From Phanerochaete sordida (Eukaryota > Basidiomycota > Agaricomycetes > Polyporales > Phanerochaetaceae), in contig BPQB01000011.1 in NCBI GenBank assembly GCA_019973155.2, forward strand, positions 1 through 64,000: 64,000 bases of DNA, written 5' to 3'. Both the position numbers and the translations under genes were made by a program. The first letter of the stretch is position 1. Every line of letters starts with the position of its first letter. Positions 45,591-58,139 of the stretch are shown one piece after another. The notes beneath the pieces are model-generated. The model was given only the letters and a program-made list of their open reading frames with translations, had not been told where the DNA came from and made no database searches.

Positions 45591-47073
45591 ATGAACGGGC
45601 ACGACACCAACGGGCACAGCGACTACAAGATTTCTCACTTCCGACAATGGCTCGTCGACAACGGCGGCTACATCCACCCCCAGGTCTACTTCAAGCCGGG
45701 TGTGTCCCGTCATTCCTGGCCGTCGTCGAGGGCGGCGCAACGACACTAATAGCTGATGTTTAGCTCTTCGCTAATGGTCTAGTATCCTCCGGCTTCAATG
45801 TTGTCGCCCACCGCGACATCCCCGCCGACGCCAAGGTCGTGTCTTGCCCGTTTAGCCTCGCAATAACACCGGACGTCGCGCGGAAGGCCCTTGCCGCGAT
45901 CTTCAGGGTGAACATGATTGCCCCTGCGCTCGAAGGCTGGACAGAGAGGCAGCTGATGTGCTCGTATATCGTCATGCACCATATCCTGGATGGCCACAGG
46001 TGCGTTGCGCGCTGCATACTTCCCGGACCCCGCTCACGCGCCCGAAGTGCCCCGCGCGAGCTTGCGCACAGACCCTACATAGACATCCTCCCTGCGACCG
46101 ACAAACTCCGGACATCACTCCACTTCACTCCGCATGAGCTAGAGCTCTTCCGTGGCACGAACGTCTACGGCGCAACCATCGACCGCCAGCGCGAATGGGA
46201 GCAGGAGTGGGAGATGTGCCGCACGCGCATCGCAGTCTCGAACTCGTACCTGGCCCACCGTTTCACCTGGGAGCTCTACCTCACTGCGTCGACACACCTG
46301 TCCTCCCGCGCTTTCCCCTCCACGCTTCTGTCTGAAAACCCAACCCTGCTGTCCACCCCGGGCTCGTACCCCATCCTGCTACCCGGCGTCGACTCCCTCA
46401 ATCACGCGCGCGCTCAACCCGTGTCATGGGTCGTCAACACTCCACAGCCGGCGTCCTCCTCCACAGCAGACGCAGAAGCGAGCATCTCGCTTGTGCTGCA
46501 CACGGCGACGCCCGCAGGTGCGGAGCTCTGCAACAACTACGGCCCGAAGCCGAACGCAGAGCTCATCCTCGGCTACGGCTTCACGCTGCCGCACAACCCC
46601 GACGACACAATTGTGCTCAAGATCGGCGGGCTCGCGCCGGACACGAAGTGGGAGGTCGGCCGCGGCGCGCGCGGTGCGGAGCCCGTGTGGGCGGCTGTCA
46701 AGAGCGCAGTGCACGCGCAGAACCGCTATGACGTCGGCGAGGACGAGCGCGCGACGTACAGCACCGAGGACGAGCTCTGGGCGACAGAGGTCCTTGTCGA
46801 GATGGCCGAGGACCTCCTCGGCCGCCTCCCGCCTGACTCGAACGTCACGCATGACGAAAAGGCTGCGGTCCGCCCCGAGGTGGCGCAGATGCTCGACCAC
46901 TACATCGAGGGTGCGTGCGCTGCTGTTGGACAGATTTGCTGACGCCGAACTTGCGTGCAGGCCAGCGAGACATCTTGCACTCGCTGATGGAGTTTGCAAA
47001 AGCGAAGGAGCAGACCGTAATAGAGCGCGCGCGGGCAGAAGGTATCGAAATTGTTGACGACCTGGTGACGTAG
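45591..47073 (+). CDS. SET-domain protein lysine methyltransferase (RKM/SETD3-6 type)
   Basis: Four exons (45591-45701, 45764-45999, 46072-46910, 46961-47073) give 432 residues. The split SET domain of the Rubisco-LSMT/RKM group is recognisable. SSGFNVVAHRDIP is the first strand, a long helical insert follows, then LLPGVDSLNHARAQPVSW (the N-H of the SAM pocket) and GAELCNNYGPKPNAELILGYGF (catalytic tyrosine in NNYG). Such enzymes methylate ribosomal proteins or translation factors, and the neighbouring Dim1 would fit a ribosome theme, though neighbours prove nothing in fungi. The second intron (46000-46071) is 72 nt, free of stops and divisible by three, so retained transcripts would still be in frame. 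The exact end of exon 1 is uncertain by two bases. Confidence 0.9.
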
Positions 47074-47696
47074 ACACTTCCGACACCTCCTCAGCGATAC
47101 TCCGTGCTTCTCATTGGCTTATCTACGCCCTGTCATTTTATATAGCGACATGCAATGTATTACGTCGTATCATATTATCCAACTATCTCAAGAAACGTGA
47201 CCGCTTTCCCTGTGCTCGGCCCATGACCCCGAACCTTCGCCTACGATCCTCCCGCTACACGAAACGCAACGCAAATCCGCAGCCGCGCCAACGAACGCTA
47301 TCGCCAGTCAATGTACCCAGGAGGGCAGCGCCGTACCACGACGCGCCCTCGAGGTGCGTTTCACCGCCGCGCGAGCGACCCAAACGGGACCTGCTCGCGT
47401 TCTCACCCTCGACTCAATGCATGCACTCGCACCCAATTGCTCACGCGCCCACAGGTCCCCGGCTGGATGTTCGCACCACTGATGCACGTCGCGTCAGCCG
47501 CGCTCTGTCTCCGTCCCGTGCATCTTGGTCACCTCGGGCTGTTTCGCCGCGCACGCTCGAAATAACGTCGGAGCCTCCGCGTACCGCTCACCCTCGCGAC
47601 GGAGGCATTATCTTTGATGAGAACCGGCGACGGTGCAGCGGAGCGGAGGAAGGTATAAAGTGCCGGGCGAGGATCTGCGAAAGTTGTCTGTTCAGC
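47074..47696. other. Intergenic, promoter of the second P450
   Basis: Contains TATAAA at 47654-47659, 38 bases before the P450 start. A 211-codon frame covers the region (from 47223) and runs into the P450, but its 5' two-thirds is arginine/proline-rich with no family signal and is likely chance. Confidence 0.5.
47654..47659 (+). promoter_or_regulatory. TATA box of second P450 gene
   Basis: TATAAA in GGAAGGTATAAAGTGCC, 38 bases upstream of the ATG at 47697. Confidence 0.6.
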
Positions 47697-50085
47697 ATGG
47701 CATTTTCTCTCTCCCTCATTGCGCTCGTGCTGCTCGCTAGCGGCTGGCTGGCGGTCACTGTGTACCGTGCGCTGACGCATAACAGCATTGCGCGTGTGCG
47801 CGGCCCGCCGAGTGCATCGCTGCTGCTAGGTATGTCGTTTTTTAGCAGTTCCCGGTGACGGGTACTGACTGAATCCAGGAAACGTTACCGACACTCTCTA
47901 CCAGGAGAGTGTCGGAGACGTCGAGTTCAAGTGGCTCCGGGACTATGGCGGGGCCTGGCGTCTGAAGGCTCTGCTTGGAGTGCGTCTTGCCGAAGTCTGC
48001 ACCGGATGCTACCCTAACATCGAGACTCTTTCTCTAGGCAAACATACTCGCGTTGGCTGACCCTAAGGTACAGCAACCTTCTTCTCGGCTCCACACGGGA
48101 GCGACTGACGAATGCAACGAATATAGGCTTTGCAGCACGTCCTCCAGAAGTCGGCATACGACTACCCGAAGACCCGCCAGCTATGGGTTACGCTCTACAA
48201 CATTACGGGCCGCAGCATCCTCTGGGCGCCGGGTGGGTGCTATGACATCTCTACTTCAGCCTTCGCACCGACGCGCTAGTCGCAGCTGGAGAGATCCACG
48301 CGCGCCACAGGAAAGTCATGATGCCTGCCTTCTCGGTCCCGCAGCTGCGCTCCTTCCTCCCGCTGTTCCGCCGCAGCGCGAGCAAGGTCAATCCCACTGC
48401 ACGTTCATAAGAGAAGTACTCAACATCGTACAGTTGTCCCAACTGTGGAAGGACCGGATCCTCGCTGGGCGACCTGGCGGCGCCACCGTGGAGGTGAACG
48501 ACTGGCTGGCGAGGACGACGCTTGATGTCATTGGGGAAGGTGTGTATGTGTCTCCCTGACGCGAATGCGTCGACTGACCTGTCCCGCCGCAAACTCAGCT
48601 GCATTTGACTTCGACTTCGGCGCTCTCGACGATACGCAGAACGAGCTGAGCCAGGCGTACCACAACATGTTGTAGGTGCCAGTCCTAATACGAGCTGTCC
48701 TGGCATTAACATTCGCCTCAGCGCCGACTCTCAGCTGTATCCGAGCGTTTGGAACATGATATTCCAGGCGCTGTGGTCGCTCATGCCGGAGCCCCTCCTG
48801 TACTACATCCGCTACCTGCCCACCCGGGAATTCAAACGCTACCGGTCGACGCGCGAGATCATGGACAAATTCTCCGCAGAGCTGATCAAGGAGCGCCGCC
48901 GCGATTTTGTGGCAGGCGACCCGGACAAGTCGCGCAAGGACGTCATGAGTGTCCTGGGTACGTCTTCCGTCACGAATGCGAGTGTCGTTAGTACTCACCG
49001 GCCCAGTCCGCGCAAACATGTCCGAGAACCCGAAGACACAGCTCAGCGATGAGGAGATGCGCTCGCAGATGTCGGCGATGACGCTCGCGGGCCACGAGAC
49101 GACAGCGAACACGCTTACCTGGATGCTCTGGGAGCTCGCGAAGTACCCCGACGTCCAGGACCAGCTCCGTGCGGAGATCGCTCAGAAGCGCCAGGACATC
49201 GTGGCGAACGGCGCGTACGACTTTGCTCTCGACGACTTCGAGGCGATGCCCCTGCTCCAGGCTGTCGTGAAGGTGCGGAAAGCGTGTCTGCGTGCGCTGT
49301 GGCGGCTGATCCGGGCTGGCTTGCGCAGGAAACTCTGCGCTTTCACCCCATCGCATCGTACCTCTGGCGCGTCGCGGCCAAGGACGATGTCATTCCGCTG
49401 GAGAAGCCCATCGTCACCGAGACTGGCGAGCTCATCTCGGAGATCCCGATTGCTGCTGGGCAGGTGGTCATGCCCTCGCTTTGCACATACAACAGGTGCG
49501 CACTGTCTTTGCCGCTCCGACGACTGATTTTCTTATCTGCGTTCAGGCTGGCGCACGTCTGGGGCGAGGACGCCCATGAGTGGAACCCGACGCGCTTCCT
49601 GGAGCGGGATACTGAGAAGGAAACCAAGGTTGGCATGTATGCGAACTTGTGAGTTGTTCGTCTTGTAAGGGTCAGAATGCCTTCTGATAGTATGCACGTC
49701 CAGGATATCGTTCTGTACGTTGTTCCTCCGCCTACGCGATCCAAAGCTGACCTTCCTCTTTCTGTTTGCAGCTGCTGGAGTTCGCAGCTGTATTGGGTAA
49801 GTAAACCGTGGACCGCTCTTGCATTTGCTGACAACTTTACCTTCTTCACGACAGCTGGAGGTTTTCGTGAGTCACAGCCCACTTTCCACAAGTGTACATG
49901 CTGACATGTATCCTAGCGTCATCGAAATGCAAGCTATCGTGGTCGACCTAGTCGAGAACTTTAGATTCGCTATCCCGGACGACAAGCCTGAGATCATCCG
50001 CGCTCCCACTATGACGATGGGACCTATGGTCAAGGGCAAGATGCAGGAGGGATTCCAGATGCCTTTGCACGTCGTACCTGTCTGA
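47697..50085 (+). CDS. Cytochrome P450 monooxygenase (second of three)
   Basis: Fifteen exons close in frame to 547 residues: 47697-47829, 47879-47979, 48038-48067, 48127-48232, 48280-48386, 48434-48539, 48599-48671, 48722-48957, 49007-49272, 49329-49495, 49547-49648, 49704-49714, 49772-49796, 49855-49866 and 49917-50085. It has an N-terminal membrane anchor, IHARHRKVMMPAF (C helix), AGHETT (I helix, about residue 325), ETLR (K helix), and a heme loop FSAGVRSCIGWRFS. The heme loop is assembled from an 11-nt, a 25-nt and a 12-nt exon. All landmarks of an active microsomal P450 are present. It is paralogous to the P450 at 52016-54340, with the same micro-exons; one intron (48068-48126) is unique to this copy. 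Substrate unknown. Confidence 0.93.
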
Positions 50086-50213
50086 CGGATCCGCTTGCGT
50101 GCCGTGTCAGCGTGGTATAGTTTCTCATTTGGAATAATCATCCTGTCCCCAAATTCCCTTATATTTGCTCCCAGATCGAAATATCAGACCTATAGTACAG
50201 CATATATTCAGTT

Positions 50214-51649
50214 TCATTCACCCATCCAGCTGGGAGCCAGCCCCAGATTATAGATCCGGTTGGCGTTGTCGAACAATGCACCCTTGACGACCCCGATAGC
50301 CTGAGCCTCTGTCATCTCCTGCTTCGAGACAGACTCAGCGAGGACCTGGCATACGGCTGTCAGCTAGGGGTGGGACGCTCGAGCAGACTGAGACGCACCT
50401 TCCATAAAGCTTCCCGAGCCTGTCTTGTCCCAAGGTAATACGACTCAGGCCACCAGTGGCCGTCCGCTATGAGCGAACCGTCAGCGTTAGTTGGTGGTGT
50501 AGATGACGTTCGGCTCACTGGACCACATGATCTTGTTCGTCGGCGCGAGCTCGAGGACCTGCTTGACGACGGCGAACTGTCCATCGGCACTGATGAAGGG
50601 GAAGACCTCGCCGAAGTCGAGGAAGACATTTGGGTAGACTGCGGTCAGGTAGCCTGCGTCTCGCGTGTACGGGTAGCTCGAGTGTAGTAGAACGAATTTC
50701 GTCTCGGGGAACGCTTTGATGATGGGCTGCATGTGTGCAGGCGAGGACAGAGATAGGTTGATGTCGTTGTCGCCGAGGCCCGTATGGAATTGCACTGGAT
50801 CATCTATGAGTGGTGCGCGAATGAGAGCGGTGCGAAGGTACTCACCGGGCTTGCCACACTCGCCGGCGATGCGGAGTGTCGTGCACACGATGTAGTCGTT
50901 GAGGTGCCGGTCCGCGAGACGCAGCTCCCGCAGGGCCGTGTAACGAAGCATGATCATCGTGACGCATTGTTCGATCTGCTGGCCTTCCTTTATCATGCCG
51001 ATGTCGAGGCCGGTCCGGTAGCAAGCGATCGACTTGAAACCGACAACCTCGGGATCCTTCGCAAAGCCGTCCAGTGCCGCATATAACCGCTCTACGAAGG
51101 CGACATACGCGCGGTATGGGTTCATGTCGTCTTTGTTCAGCTGCGCGTCGAAGACTTCTCGCAGGATGTCCTACAACTCATGAGCTACTGCCACAAGAGT
51201 AGGTGATGCGGGCGTACCTCGGCCAACACTTCGACCCTCACGATCCTCTTCGTCTTACTCCTCGTAAACTTGTCATGCCACCTATATTCCTCCGCGTACT
51301 CTGCCGAGCCTCCCAGCCCGTCGTCGATGAGGATGCACTGGATCCCCGTCGGGTCCAAGAACATCTTGCATAGGCGGTCATAGTCCATGGCGTCGCGAGC
51401 CTCCTTGACCTTCTCCCATGTGAGCTCGCCCTTGATGCCGAGGATCTGACCCAGCTGTGCCGTCGCGCGGAAGCACGCGAGGGTGTGGACAGCGTCGCGC
51501 ATGAGCGCATCGCCACTCGCCTCGGAGATGAGGCCCTCGAACGCGAACTTTGCGCGATGCTCGGCCTTGAGAAGAGGGTGCGCGTGGTTATCGATTGCGG
51601 GGTAGCTCAGCGCGACGCGCGCGAGCTCTGCGGTGCCGTACGTGTTCAT
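50214..51649 (-). CDS. Amidohydrolase-2 family protein (FluG N-terminal type)
   Basis: Five exons (51649-51218, 51170-50846, 50803-50519, 50466-50399, 50345-50214) give 413 residues. It is a TIM-barrel metal-dependent hydrolase. NHAHPLL carries the HxH pair, VQFHTGLGDND a further histidine, VLLHSSYPY another, and WSTDGHWWPESYYLG the terminal aspartate. This pattern matches the amidohydrolase half of fungal FluG and the nodulin/glutamine-synthetase fusions, here without the glutamine-synthetase domain. Related enzymes include decarboxylases and amide hydrolases; I cannot name the reaction. It sits between two paralogous P450s and is convergent with the first (128 bases apart). The frame at the 5' end starts well with MNTYGTAELARVALSYPAID. 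Confidence 0.9.
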
Positions 51650-52015
51650 CGCCGCGTCCCTGAGTCTGTGATGTTGGCATAGGTCAAATCCCGTCTTCTA
51701 CAACGCAGAGGGTCCGTGGTGGACGCACCTGCTGGTATCGCAGAATGAGAGTAGACTTCGCCCGGAGATGACACAGATCTGGCATGGCGGTTTGGGGTCA
51801 CACTGCGCTCGCGGACCAAGCGCCTGCGATGCATGCGGATGCTAGGCGCCCCAGCGATCCACCTGGAAATTCGTAAGAAACGGGTTGAATATTGCTACGT
51901 GTTCACACAAGGGTACAATGCAGATTACTACACAAGAGGCCTTGTGGTACCCCTAAATCACGCTGAGATATCCCAGAACCTGTTATCTTCCCGTGCAGCA
52001 TTGCTCAACCTCGAG

Positions 52016-54340
52016 CTAAAGCGCTACGACGTGAAGGGGCATTTGCATGCCCTCGAACATCTTTCCCTTCACCATCGGGCCCATGATACCCGCTGGCACG
52101 CGCATGATATCCGGCTTCTCTTTGGGGATGCTGAATTGGAAGTTTTCGACAAGGTCAGCCGCGATGGCTTGCATCTCGATGAGACTGTTAACAAATTGTT
52201 AGCCTTTGTTCAGGAAATTGGCCGTAGCGTCTCACGAGAATCGCCATCTAAAGCAGAAATTGAGCGCATATATGGGGCAAAAGGGGACGTGGCAGCTTAC
52301 CCGATGCAGCCCCGAACACCAGCAGCTATCGCGGGGTGTCAGTCTGTCAGTATGTTCCCGACCAATAGTACACTTCACACGCACAGAACGACATCCTGCG
52401 GGAGAATCTCCATGAGAATCCATGACCTGATCGCTAGAAATAGCGATACGTACAAGTTTCCGAACATGCCAATCCTGATATGTGCCTCCGGACTCCCGTC
52501 GATGTACCGCATGGGATTCCACACGTGCGCGTCTTCGCCCCAGACCTGAGGCAGCCTGCCCTGCGAGTCAACATACATGCTCCCCGCGATATGAGCTCTA
52601 CGCACCGATTATACACAGCTATGTTGGGCATGATGACCTGGCCGGCCGCGACGGGAATCTCAGAGATCATCTCGCCCTTGTCAGTCATTACCGGGTACGC
52701 CAGCGGGATAACGTCGTCCTTGCCCGCCTGCCGCGCAAGGTGATACACAATCGGGTGGAAGCGCAGCGTTTCCTGTTGGACAAACCGCATTCAGCCACCT
52801 CAGCGACCTCAGTGGCCTGACACCAAGCGACGCACCTTCAGCGCGGCGTGCAGATACGGCATGCCCTCGAGGTCGTCCATGCTGAAGTCGGGCTCGCCGC
52901 GCGCGTGGAGCTCCGCGCGCTTCGCAGCGAGCTCGTCGCGCATCTTCTGCTGGTACTCGGGGTGCCGCGCGAGCTCGTAGAGCAGCCACGTGAGCGTGCT
53001 CGCGGTCGTCTCGTGCCCCGCGAGCGTGAGCGTCGCCATCTGCGAGACCATCTCCTCCTCGCTGAGCCGCGCGCGCGGGTCCTCCGACGCGTTCGCGCGC
53101 ACTGTCCTTCCGTCAGTTACACAGCGGGGGGCGCAGCAAGGCGCGACGCACCGAGGACGCTCATCACGTCTTTGCTCGTCTTGTCGCCCGCGAGCAGGTC
53201 CGCGGCCTTCTGGTCGATGAGCGACTTCGATACTTTGTTGATGACGTTCAGGGTGTGCCGGAAGCGCGTGTACTCGCGCGTCGGGATGAAGCGGACGTAT
53301 CTCAGCAGCCAGTCCGGCAGGAACTTCCAGAGCGCACGGAAGATTGTGCTCCAGCGGGACGGGTATAGTACGGAGTCGGCGCTGCGGATGAGGACGTGAA
53401 TACGGCGCGGTATACGCTGCGCAGGCGGGAAACGTACAACATGTTATGGTACGCCTTGCTGACCTCGTTCTCGGAGTCATCCAGTGCGCCGAAGGGGTAG
53501 TCAAACGCCGCTAAAACGAAAGTCAGACTTTGCCAACGGCATTACCGGCTGCACTTACATTCGCCAATCACGTCCAGGGTCGTGCGCGCGAGCCATTTGT
53601 TGACCGCGATGGTAGCACCTCCGGGTGCCTGAGCGAGCACTTCGTCCTTCCACATCTGACACATCTAGGCAGGCGTCAGATACGGCAACGGCTTGGCCAG
53701 GGGGCAGCGCTTACCTTGTTAGAGCCCCTACGGAACAGTGGCAAGAACGACCGCAGCTGCGGGGCAGTGAACGCCGGGTTCATGATTTTGCGATGTCTGG
53801 AGTGCACGTCGCCATCTGAGAGGTGGTGGTCAGACTCGCGCGGCCTGGTACTGGGTGCGCATAGGCGTACTAGGAGCCCACAGGATGCTAAGGCCAGTCA
53901 CGTTGAATGAGCCGATGCGTGCTTCAGTGTTCTTCGGGAAGTTGTATCCAGACTTGTGGAAGATATACTGCAGCGCTTTGGGGTCGCTTATCATAAGAAC
54001 GTCGCTCTAGATAAAACCGCAAATGTCAGAAACTGTGGGAGCTTTAACACGGAGGGCATCGTACCCCAAGCGGAGCCTTCATCCTCCACACGGTACCATA
54101 TTCTTCGAAGTACCTGAAGTCAAGGTCGCCGACGTTCTCCTGGTACATGAAGTCGCGGACATTTCCTGCACTATGTGAGGACGCATCCAATGTTTCGCGA
54201 CTTCAAGGCGCACCTAGTAGACGGGACTTTGCGGCGGGGCCTCGTATGTAGCTCACAGAGTGGTGTGTGGACCAGCGGTAAATCCGCCGAAGAAGCCAGA
54301 GCGAGACCGCAGCTCCGACGACTAGGAGAAGAGAGGACAT
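52016..54340 (-). CDS. Cytochrome P450 monooxygenase (third of three)
   Basis: Fourteen exons close to 541 residues: 54340-54214, 54165-54065, 54006-53871, 53815-53715, 53664-53559, 53510-53438, 53381-53152, 53101-52836, 52772-52606, 52555-52454, 52395-52385, 52325-52301, 52247-52236 and 52184-52016. Landmarks are VHSRHRKIMNPAF, AGHETT, ETLR, and the heme loop FSAGVRGCIGWRFS built from 11-, 25- and 12-nt exons exactly as in the 47.7-50.1 kb paralog. The ends are also alike (MGPMVKGKM near the C-terminus of both). One splice acceptor (before 52555) must skip an earlier AG to keep frame. An ACATAAAGT box lies around 54407-54415. It is predicted to be an ER-anchored monooxygenase; the substrate is unknown. 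Confidence 0.93.
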
Positions 54341-55600
54341 TGCAGGCGGTGTAGTTTAGTCGGAGTCCAGCAGGGGTACCCGAGGAGGGGATACAGACCC
54401 GAAGGGCGACTTTATGTGGCCCTGTCGGCCCGAGGGTGAACTAGGCCGAGGAGCCCGCTCAGAGAGGGCATGCCGTCTCTACCGCCGCCTTCGATTCGCT
54501 ACGTCGAGTAGCCCTGGCGTGGGATTGAGGCGAGCCGTAGCCTTACATGGAATGGGGAAGACGGCGAATTTGAGCGAGGAACTAAGCGAGCCTGACGACC
54601 CGCTGTCTTGTGAGAGGAAGGTGATCCGGGCTAGCCAGAAGTCAAGGAGTTGCGGGAGTGGGATATACTGAAAGGGAGACATCTGCACTCACGCAGGCAC
54701 GCGACAGTATATAGAGTGTGAACTTCCATGTGTGCATGTGAACGCGCAAAGGAAGGCTATCGGTGACCCAAGGCTGTATTCGCCTCGTGGCTCAATATTG
54801 CATGAGAACCGCATTCGCCGTGCGCTAGTCATTGCGTTTGACGGTACCCTGCCGGATGGACACGCTCGTGGCGGTGGCTGTGGAGCGACTTGAGCGTGTG
54901 GGAAGCATAGTTGACAGCTCGACGTACCTGATCATCGGAGCGCCAAGTTTGTCAAGTTCAAGCGACGGAGTCGAAGGGATGGAATAGGAGCATGCTGTCC
55001 AATATCTGCATAGAGCGTGGCAGACATGTGCCCCGCAGGTCGCATATGCCAAACTTTAGAGGCACGAACATTCAGGTCAATGCTGGTCGACGACCAGTGA
55101 CACGGTCATGCACGGCAGCTGGAGCCGGGCGGTGAGTGAGAAGGGCTAAATAGGATGTAAGCATCCAGGATGTACAAGCCCGGCGAACAAACCTCAGAGA
55201 AGAGTATGGTTCTAAAGTTCGCGCTGTCGTCCAGTGGCAGTTGGCTTCGGTCTCCGAGGCTTCCGCAGTGGGGAAGTAGGGAAGAGACATCGTTCCGCAG
55301 GATGTACCATTTCCTGCTATATGAGTGTAAGAACAGCACCGAATGTGACGTGTGCAAAGTGCAGATATCGTGGACGAGAGCAAGTCGGGGAGGCGGGCGC
55401 CGGCTCAGCCTGGCTTTGATTTTGCCGCCCGGCTGTTCCCGCGCCACGAAGGAGGCCTCGGCCGGCCTGAGCATGGGTTTCGGCAAGCGATTGTTCCGCG
55501 CGGCACTCCTCCTTAAACCCGGCCGTCGTTGCAGTCCAAGACACGGTGTACCACCTGCGCTCATACCACCATCTGCTGTTGTCAAGACTCTTAGCCCAGC
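54341..55600. other. Intergenic; right part duplicated upstream of the second MYND gene
   Basis: No gene found. Bases about 55190-55600 resemble 56750-57134 (shared words include CCGGCCGTCGTTGCAGT-like and TTCCCGCGCCACGAA), so the MYND genes were duplicated together with their promoters. Confidence 0.55.
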
Positions 55601-56518
55601 ATGAAGACCTCGTGCATGAACTGTCGCAAGCAAATGGAAGAGAAGAAACTAAAACGCTGTTCGAGATGCAAGTGAGCCTGAAGATCTACTCGGCTTACGC
55701 CAGACGGCACTGACTCTGTTTCAGAGGTGCATTTTACTGCGTGAGTGAGCACACTCAGGAGTTTCTGCCCGTTGCTTAGACAGCGCATGAGTCATCCGAA
55801 TGCCAGACCGAGCACTGGCGGTCCAAGCACAAATTTAGCTGCACGCCAAACCCGCTGCTCCTCAAGGACGGCAAAATCACAGAGCCCAAATATGGTAGCA
55901 AGGACTGGTTCCAGGTGGACGGCGACAAACGCTTCAGCAAGTGGGTCCAGCGCTGGCACGACGTCTTTTTCAGGATGACCCCGGTCGCCATGGATCTCGC
56001 CAACCACTCACCCGAGCGCGTCAAGACCCATTGGTACAGCCTGTAACGCACAGTAGCGCGACAGGGTTTGCTGAAATTCCTCGCTAGCATGTTCCTCACC
56101 GTGAGGATGAACCCATACGGCATCGACAAGACCAGCGAGTTCTTCGTAAGCCGCAGCGTTCGAGCGCTGCATCAGCGGATTGCTGACGCACGCACCGCCC
56201 TAGGTCTGGCGCGCGCAAGTGATATCCAAGGAAGAGCTCTACGCTAAATTCCCAACGCTTCCTCGCAGAGAGCCCCAGCCAGACGAGCCCGGGTCATTCC
56301 AGGTCACCTTCGCCATCGTGCTCGAGAACGACGAAGGCGAGGGCGTCCTTGTACGCGAGTACAAACACCAGGCGAAAGGGTCCGTGGCGCACCTCACCAA
56401 CTTGCCCAAGGCCGCCAGCGCGCAAGCCGCCCATGAGTGGCTGACTGGCTGCTGCGAGATGCTGCAGCTCGAGACGCCAGAGGCCGTACTTTCTGGGAAG
56501 CTCGAGTGGTACGACTGA
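55601..56518 (+). CDS. MYND zinc-finger protein, copy A
   Basis: Five exons (55601-55671, 55725-55740, 55792-56033, 56088-56145, 56204-56518) give 233 residues. The N-terminal MYND finger is complete. CMNC, CSRC, FYC and SECQ supply most ligands, and TEHWRSKHKFSC the final histidine and cysteine. The remainder has RFSKWVQRW, AMDLANHSPERVKTHW and a C-terminal module ending LSGKLEWYD. MYND fingers mediate protein-protein contacts. This short architecture (finger at the very N-terminus plus an uncharacterised 190-residue tail) is typical of expanded agaricomycete families of unknown function. Lengths of all five exons equal those of copy B. Confidence 0.88.
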
Positions 56519-57134
56519 TGCAGTGTATGTATGCGCAGAGTCGTCGTCGTGCCAGTAGTACACGTGTATTAATCCCCAGAAGAGCAGAATCCTCTTGGAA
56601 TCCTCCGTGCCTCACGCTTACTCCTCTCGGCGCGAACCGAGCTTGAGGTCCTCGGGGGTCATCGACATCTCCTCTGCCGGCACGCAGGGGCAGACAGGCT
56701 GTAAATTACTCATAATTTGTATAAATTGAGCGTCCGGGCTGTACAGGTTTCGGCGAATAGATCCTAGAGAAGGGTATAGTTCTGAAGTTCTGGCTTGCTC
56801 TCATGTATCACGTCTACCCTTCGCACCGGTTACATTTTGTGCCATTCTTGCGCGCCGGGTACAGAAGATGCAACGTCCAGCCGAGCGACATTGCCTGCGC
56901 CACGCTGAAACCTAGGAGGCCGAAGATGCTACTGTGGGTGGCCTGCGGCTGCAGCTAGGAAGTCGGGCGCCCGCTCGGCCGCGGCCTGGCATGACCGTTG
57001 CCGCCCAGCTATTTCCGCGCCACGAAAGGGGCGAACGGCACTCCACCTTGAACTCGGCCGTCGTTGCAGTTCAAGACAAGGTGTGCTACCTGTACTCGTA
57101 CCCCATCTACTATCGTCGAGGTTCCCAGCTCAAC

Positions 57135-58061
57135 ATGAAGACGGCGTGCATGAATTGCCACCAGCGCGTGGACGAGAAGAAGCTGAAGCGCTGTTCACGA
57201 TGCCAGTGAGCCTGCAGATCTGTTTGGCTCACCGAAGGCACTGACGGTGCTTCAGAGGTGCATTTTACTGCGTGGGTGAACGCGTATAGTCGCTTCCGTG
57301 CGCCATTCAGACAGTAATGCATGGGTACATGATAGTCCCCTGAATGCCAGGCCGAGCACTGGAGGTTCAAACACAAACTCAGCTGCACGCCACACCCTCT
57401 GCTCCTCAAGGACGGGAAAATCATAGAGCCCGAACGCGGCAGCAGGGAGTGGTTCCAGGTAGATAGCGATAAACGCTTCAGCAAGTGGGCCCAGCGCTGG
57501 CGCGAAGTCTTCACCAAGATGGCCCCAGTCGTCCTGGACCTTGCTAATCACCCACCTGACCGCATCAAGACCCACTGGTACAGTCTACGGCATGAGATGC
57601 GTGTGATAATACCCTAAGTTAACGCTCTTCAATAGCTTGTTCCTTGCGGTGAGGATCAACCCAGTAGGCGTCGACAAGACGAACGAATTCTGCGTGAGCG
57701 GCAGTTCTCCTGTTGCAGAGTCTCCACTTCTCATGTACCACCCTAGGTTTGGCGTGCACAAGTAATCTCCAAGGAAGAGCTGTACACGAAGTATCCAGCG
57801 CTCCCGCGCAAAGAGCCCGCACCGGACGAACCAGGCTGGACCGAGGTCACCTACGTCACCATGCTTGAAAACCACGCGGGCGAGAGCGTCACCGTGCACG
57901 AGCACGGCCAGAAGGTATCACGGACGCTTGAGCAGCTCGCCGACCTGCCCAAGGACGTCAGTGCGCGAGGCGCGCGGGTCTGGTTGGCAGGTTGTGGAGA
58001 GCTGCTACAGCTCGAGACGCCTGATGCCGTGCTTTCCGGGAAGCTCGAGTGGTATGACTGA
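57135..58061 (+). CDS. MYND zinc-finger protein, copy B
   Basis: Five exons (57135-57205, 57256-57271, 57336-57577, 57636-57693, 57747-58061), 233 residues, exon by exon the same size as copy A. The finger reads CMNC, CSRC, FYC, PECQ and EHWRFKHKLSC. The tail keeps RFSKWAQRW, LDLANHPPDR, QVISKEELY and the LSGKLEWYD end. Divergence is greatest in the middle of the last exon. It lies head-to-tail after copy A, and a shared upstream segment shows tandem duplication. Confidence 0.88.
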
Positions 58062-58139
58062 TGCGGTGTATGTATGCGCAGACCGTCGTCCTAGTCGTAC
58101 AATTGTACTGGTCCCAAGATCGTCAGCAGCTCGCGCGCC

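Noticed and set aside
47223..47696. Long open frame upstream of the second P450, in frame with its start
   Set aside because: The P450 signal anchor begins at 47697 directly after a TATA box, and the upstream part is arginine/proline-rich without homology.
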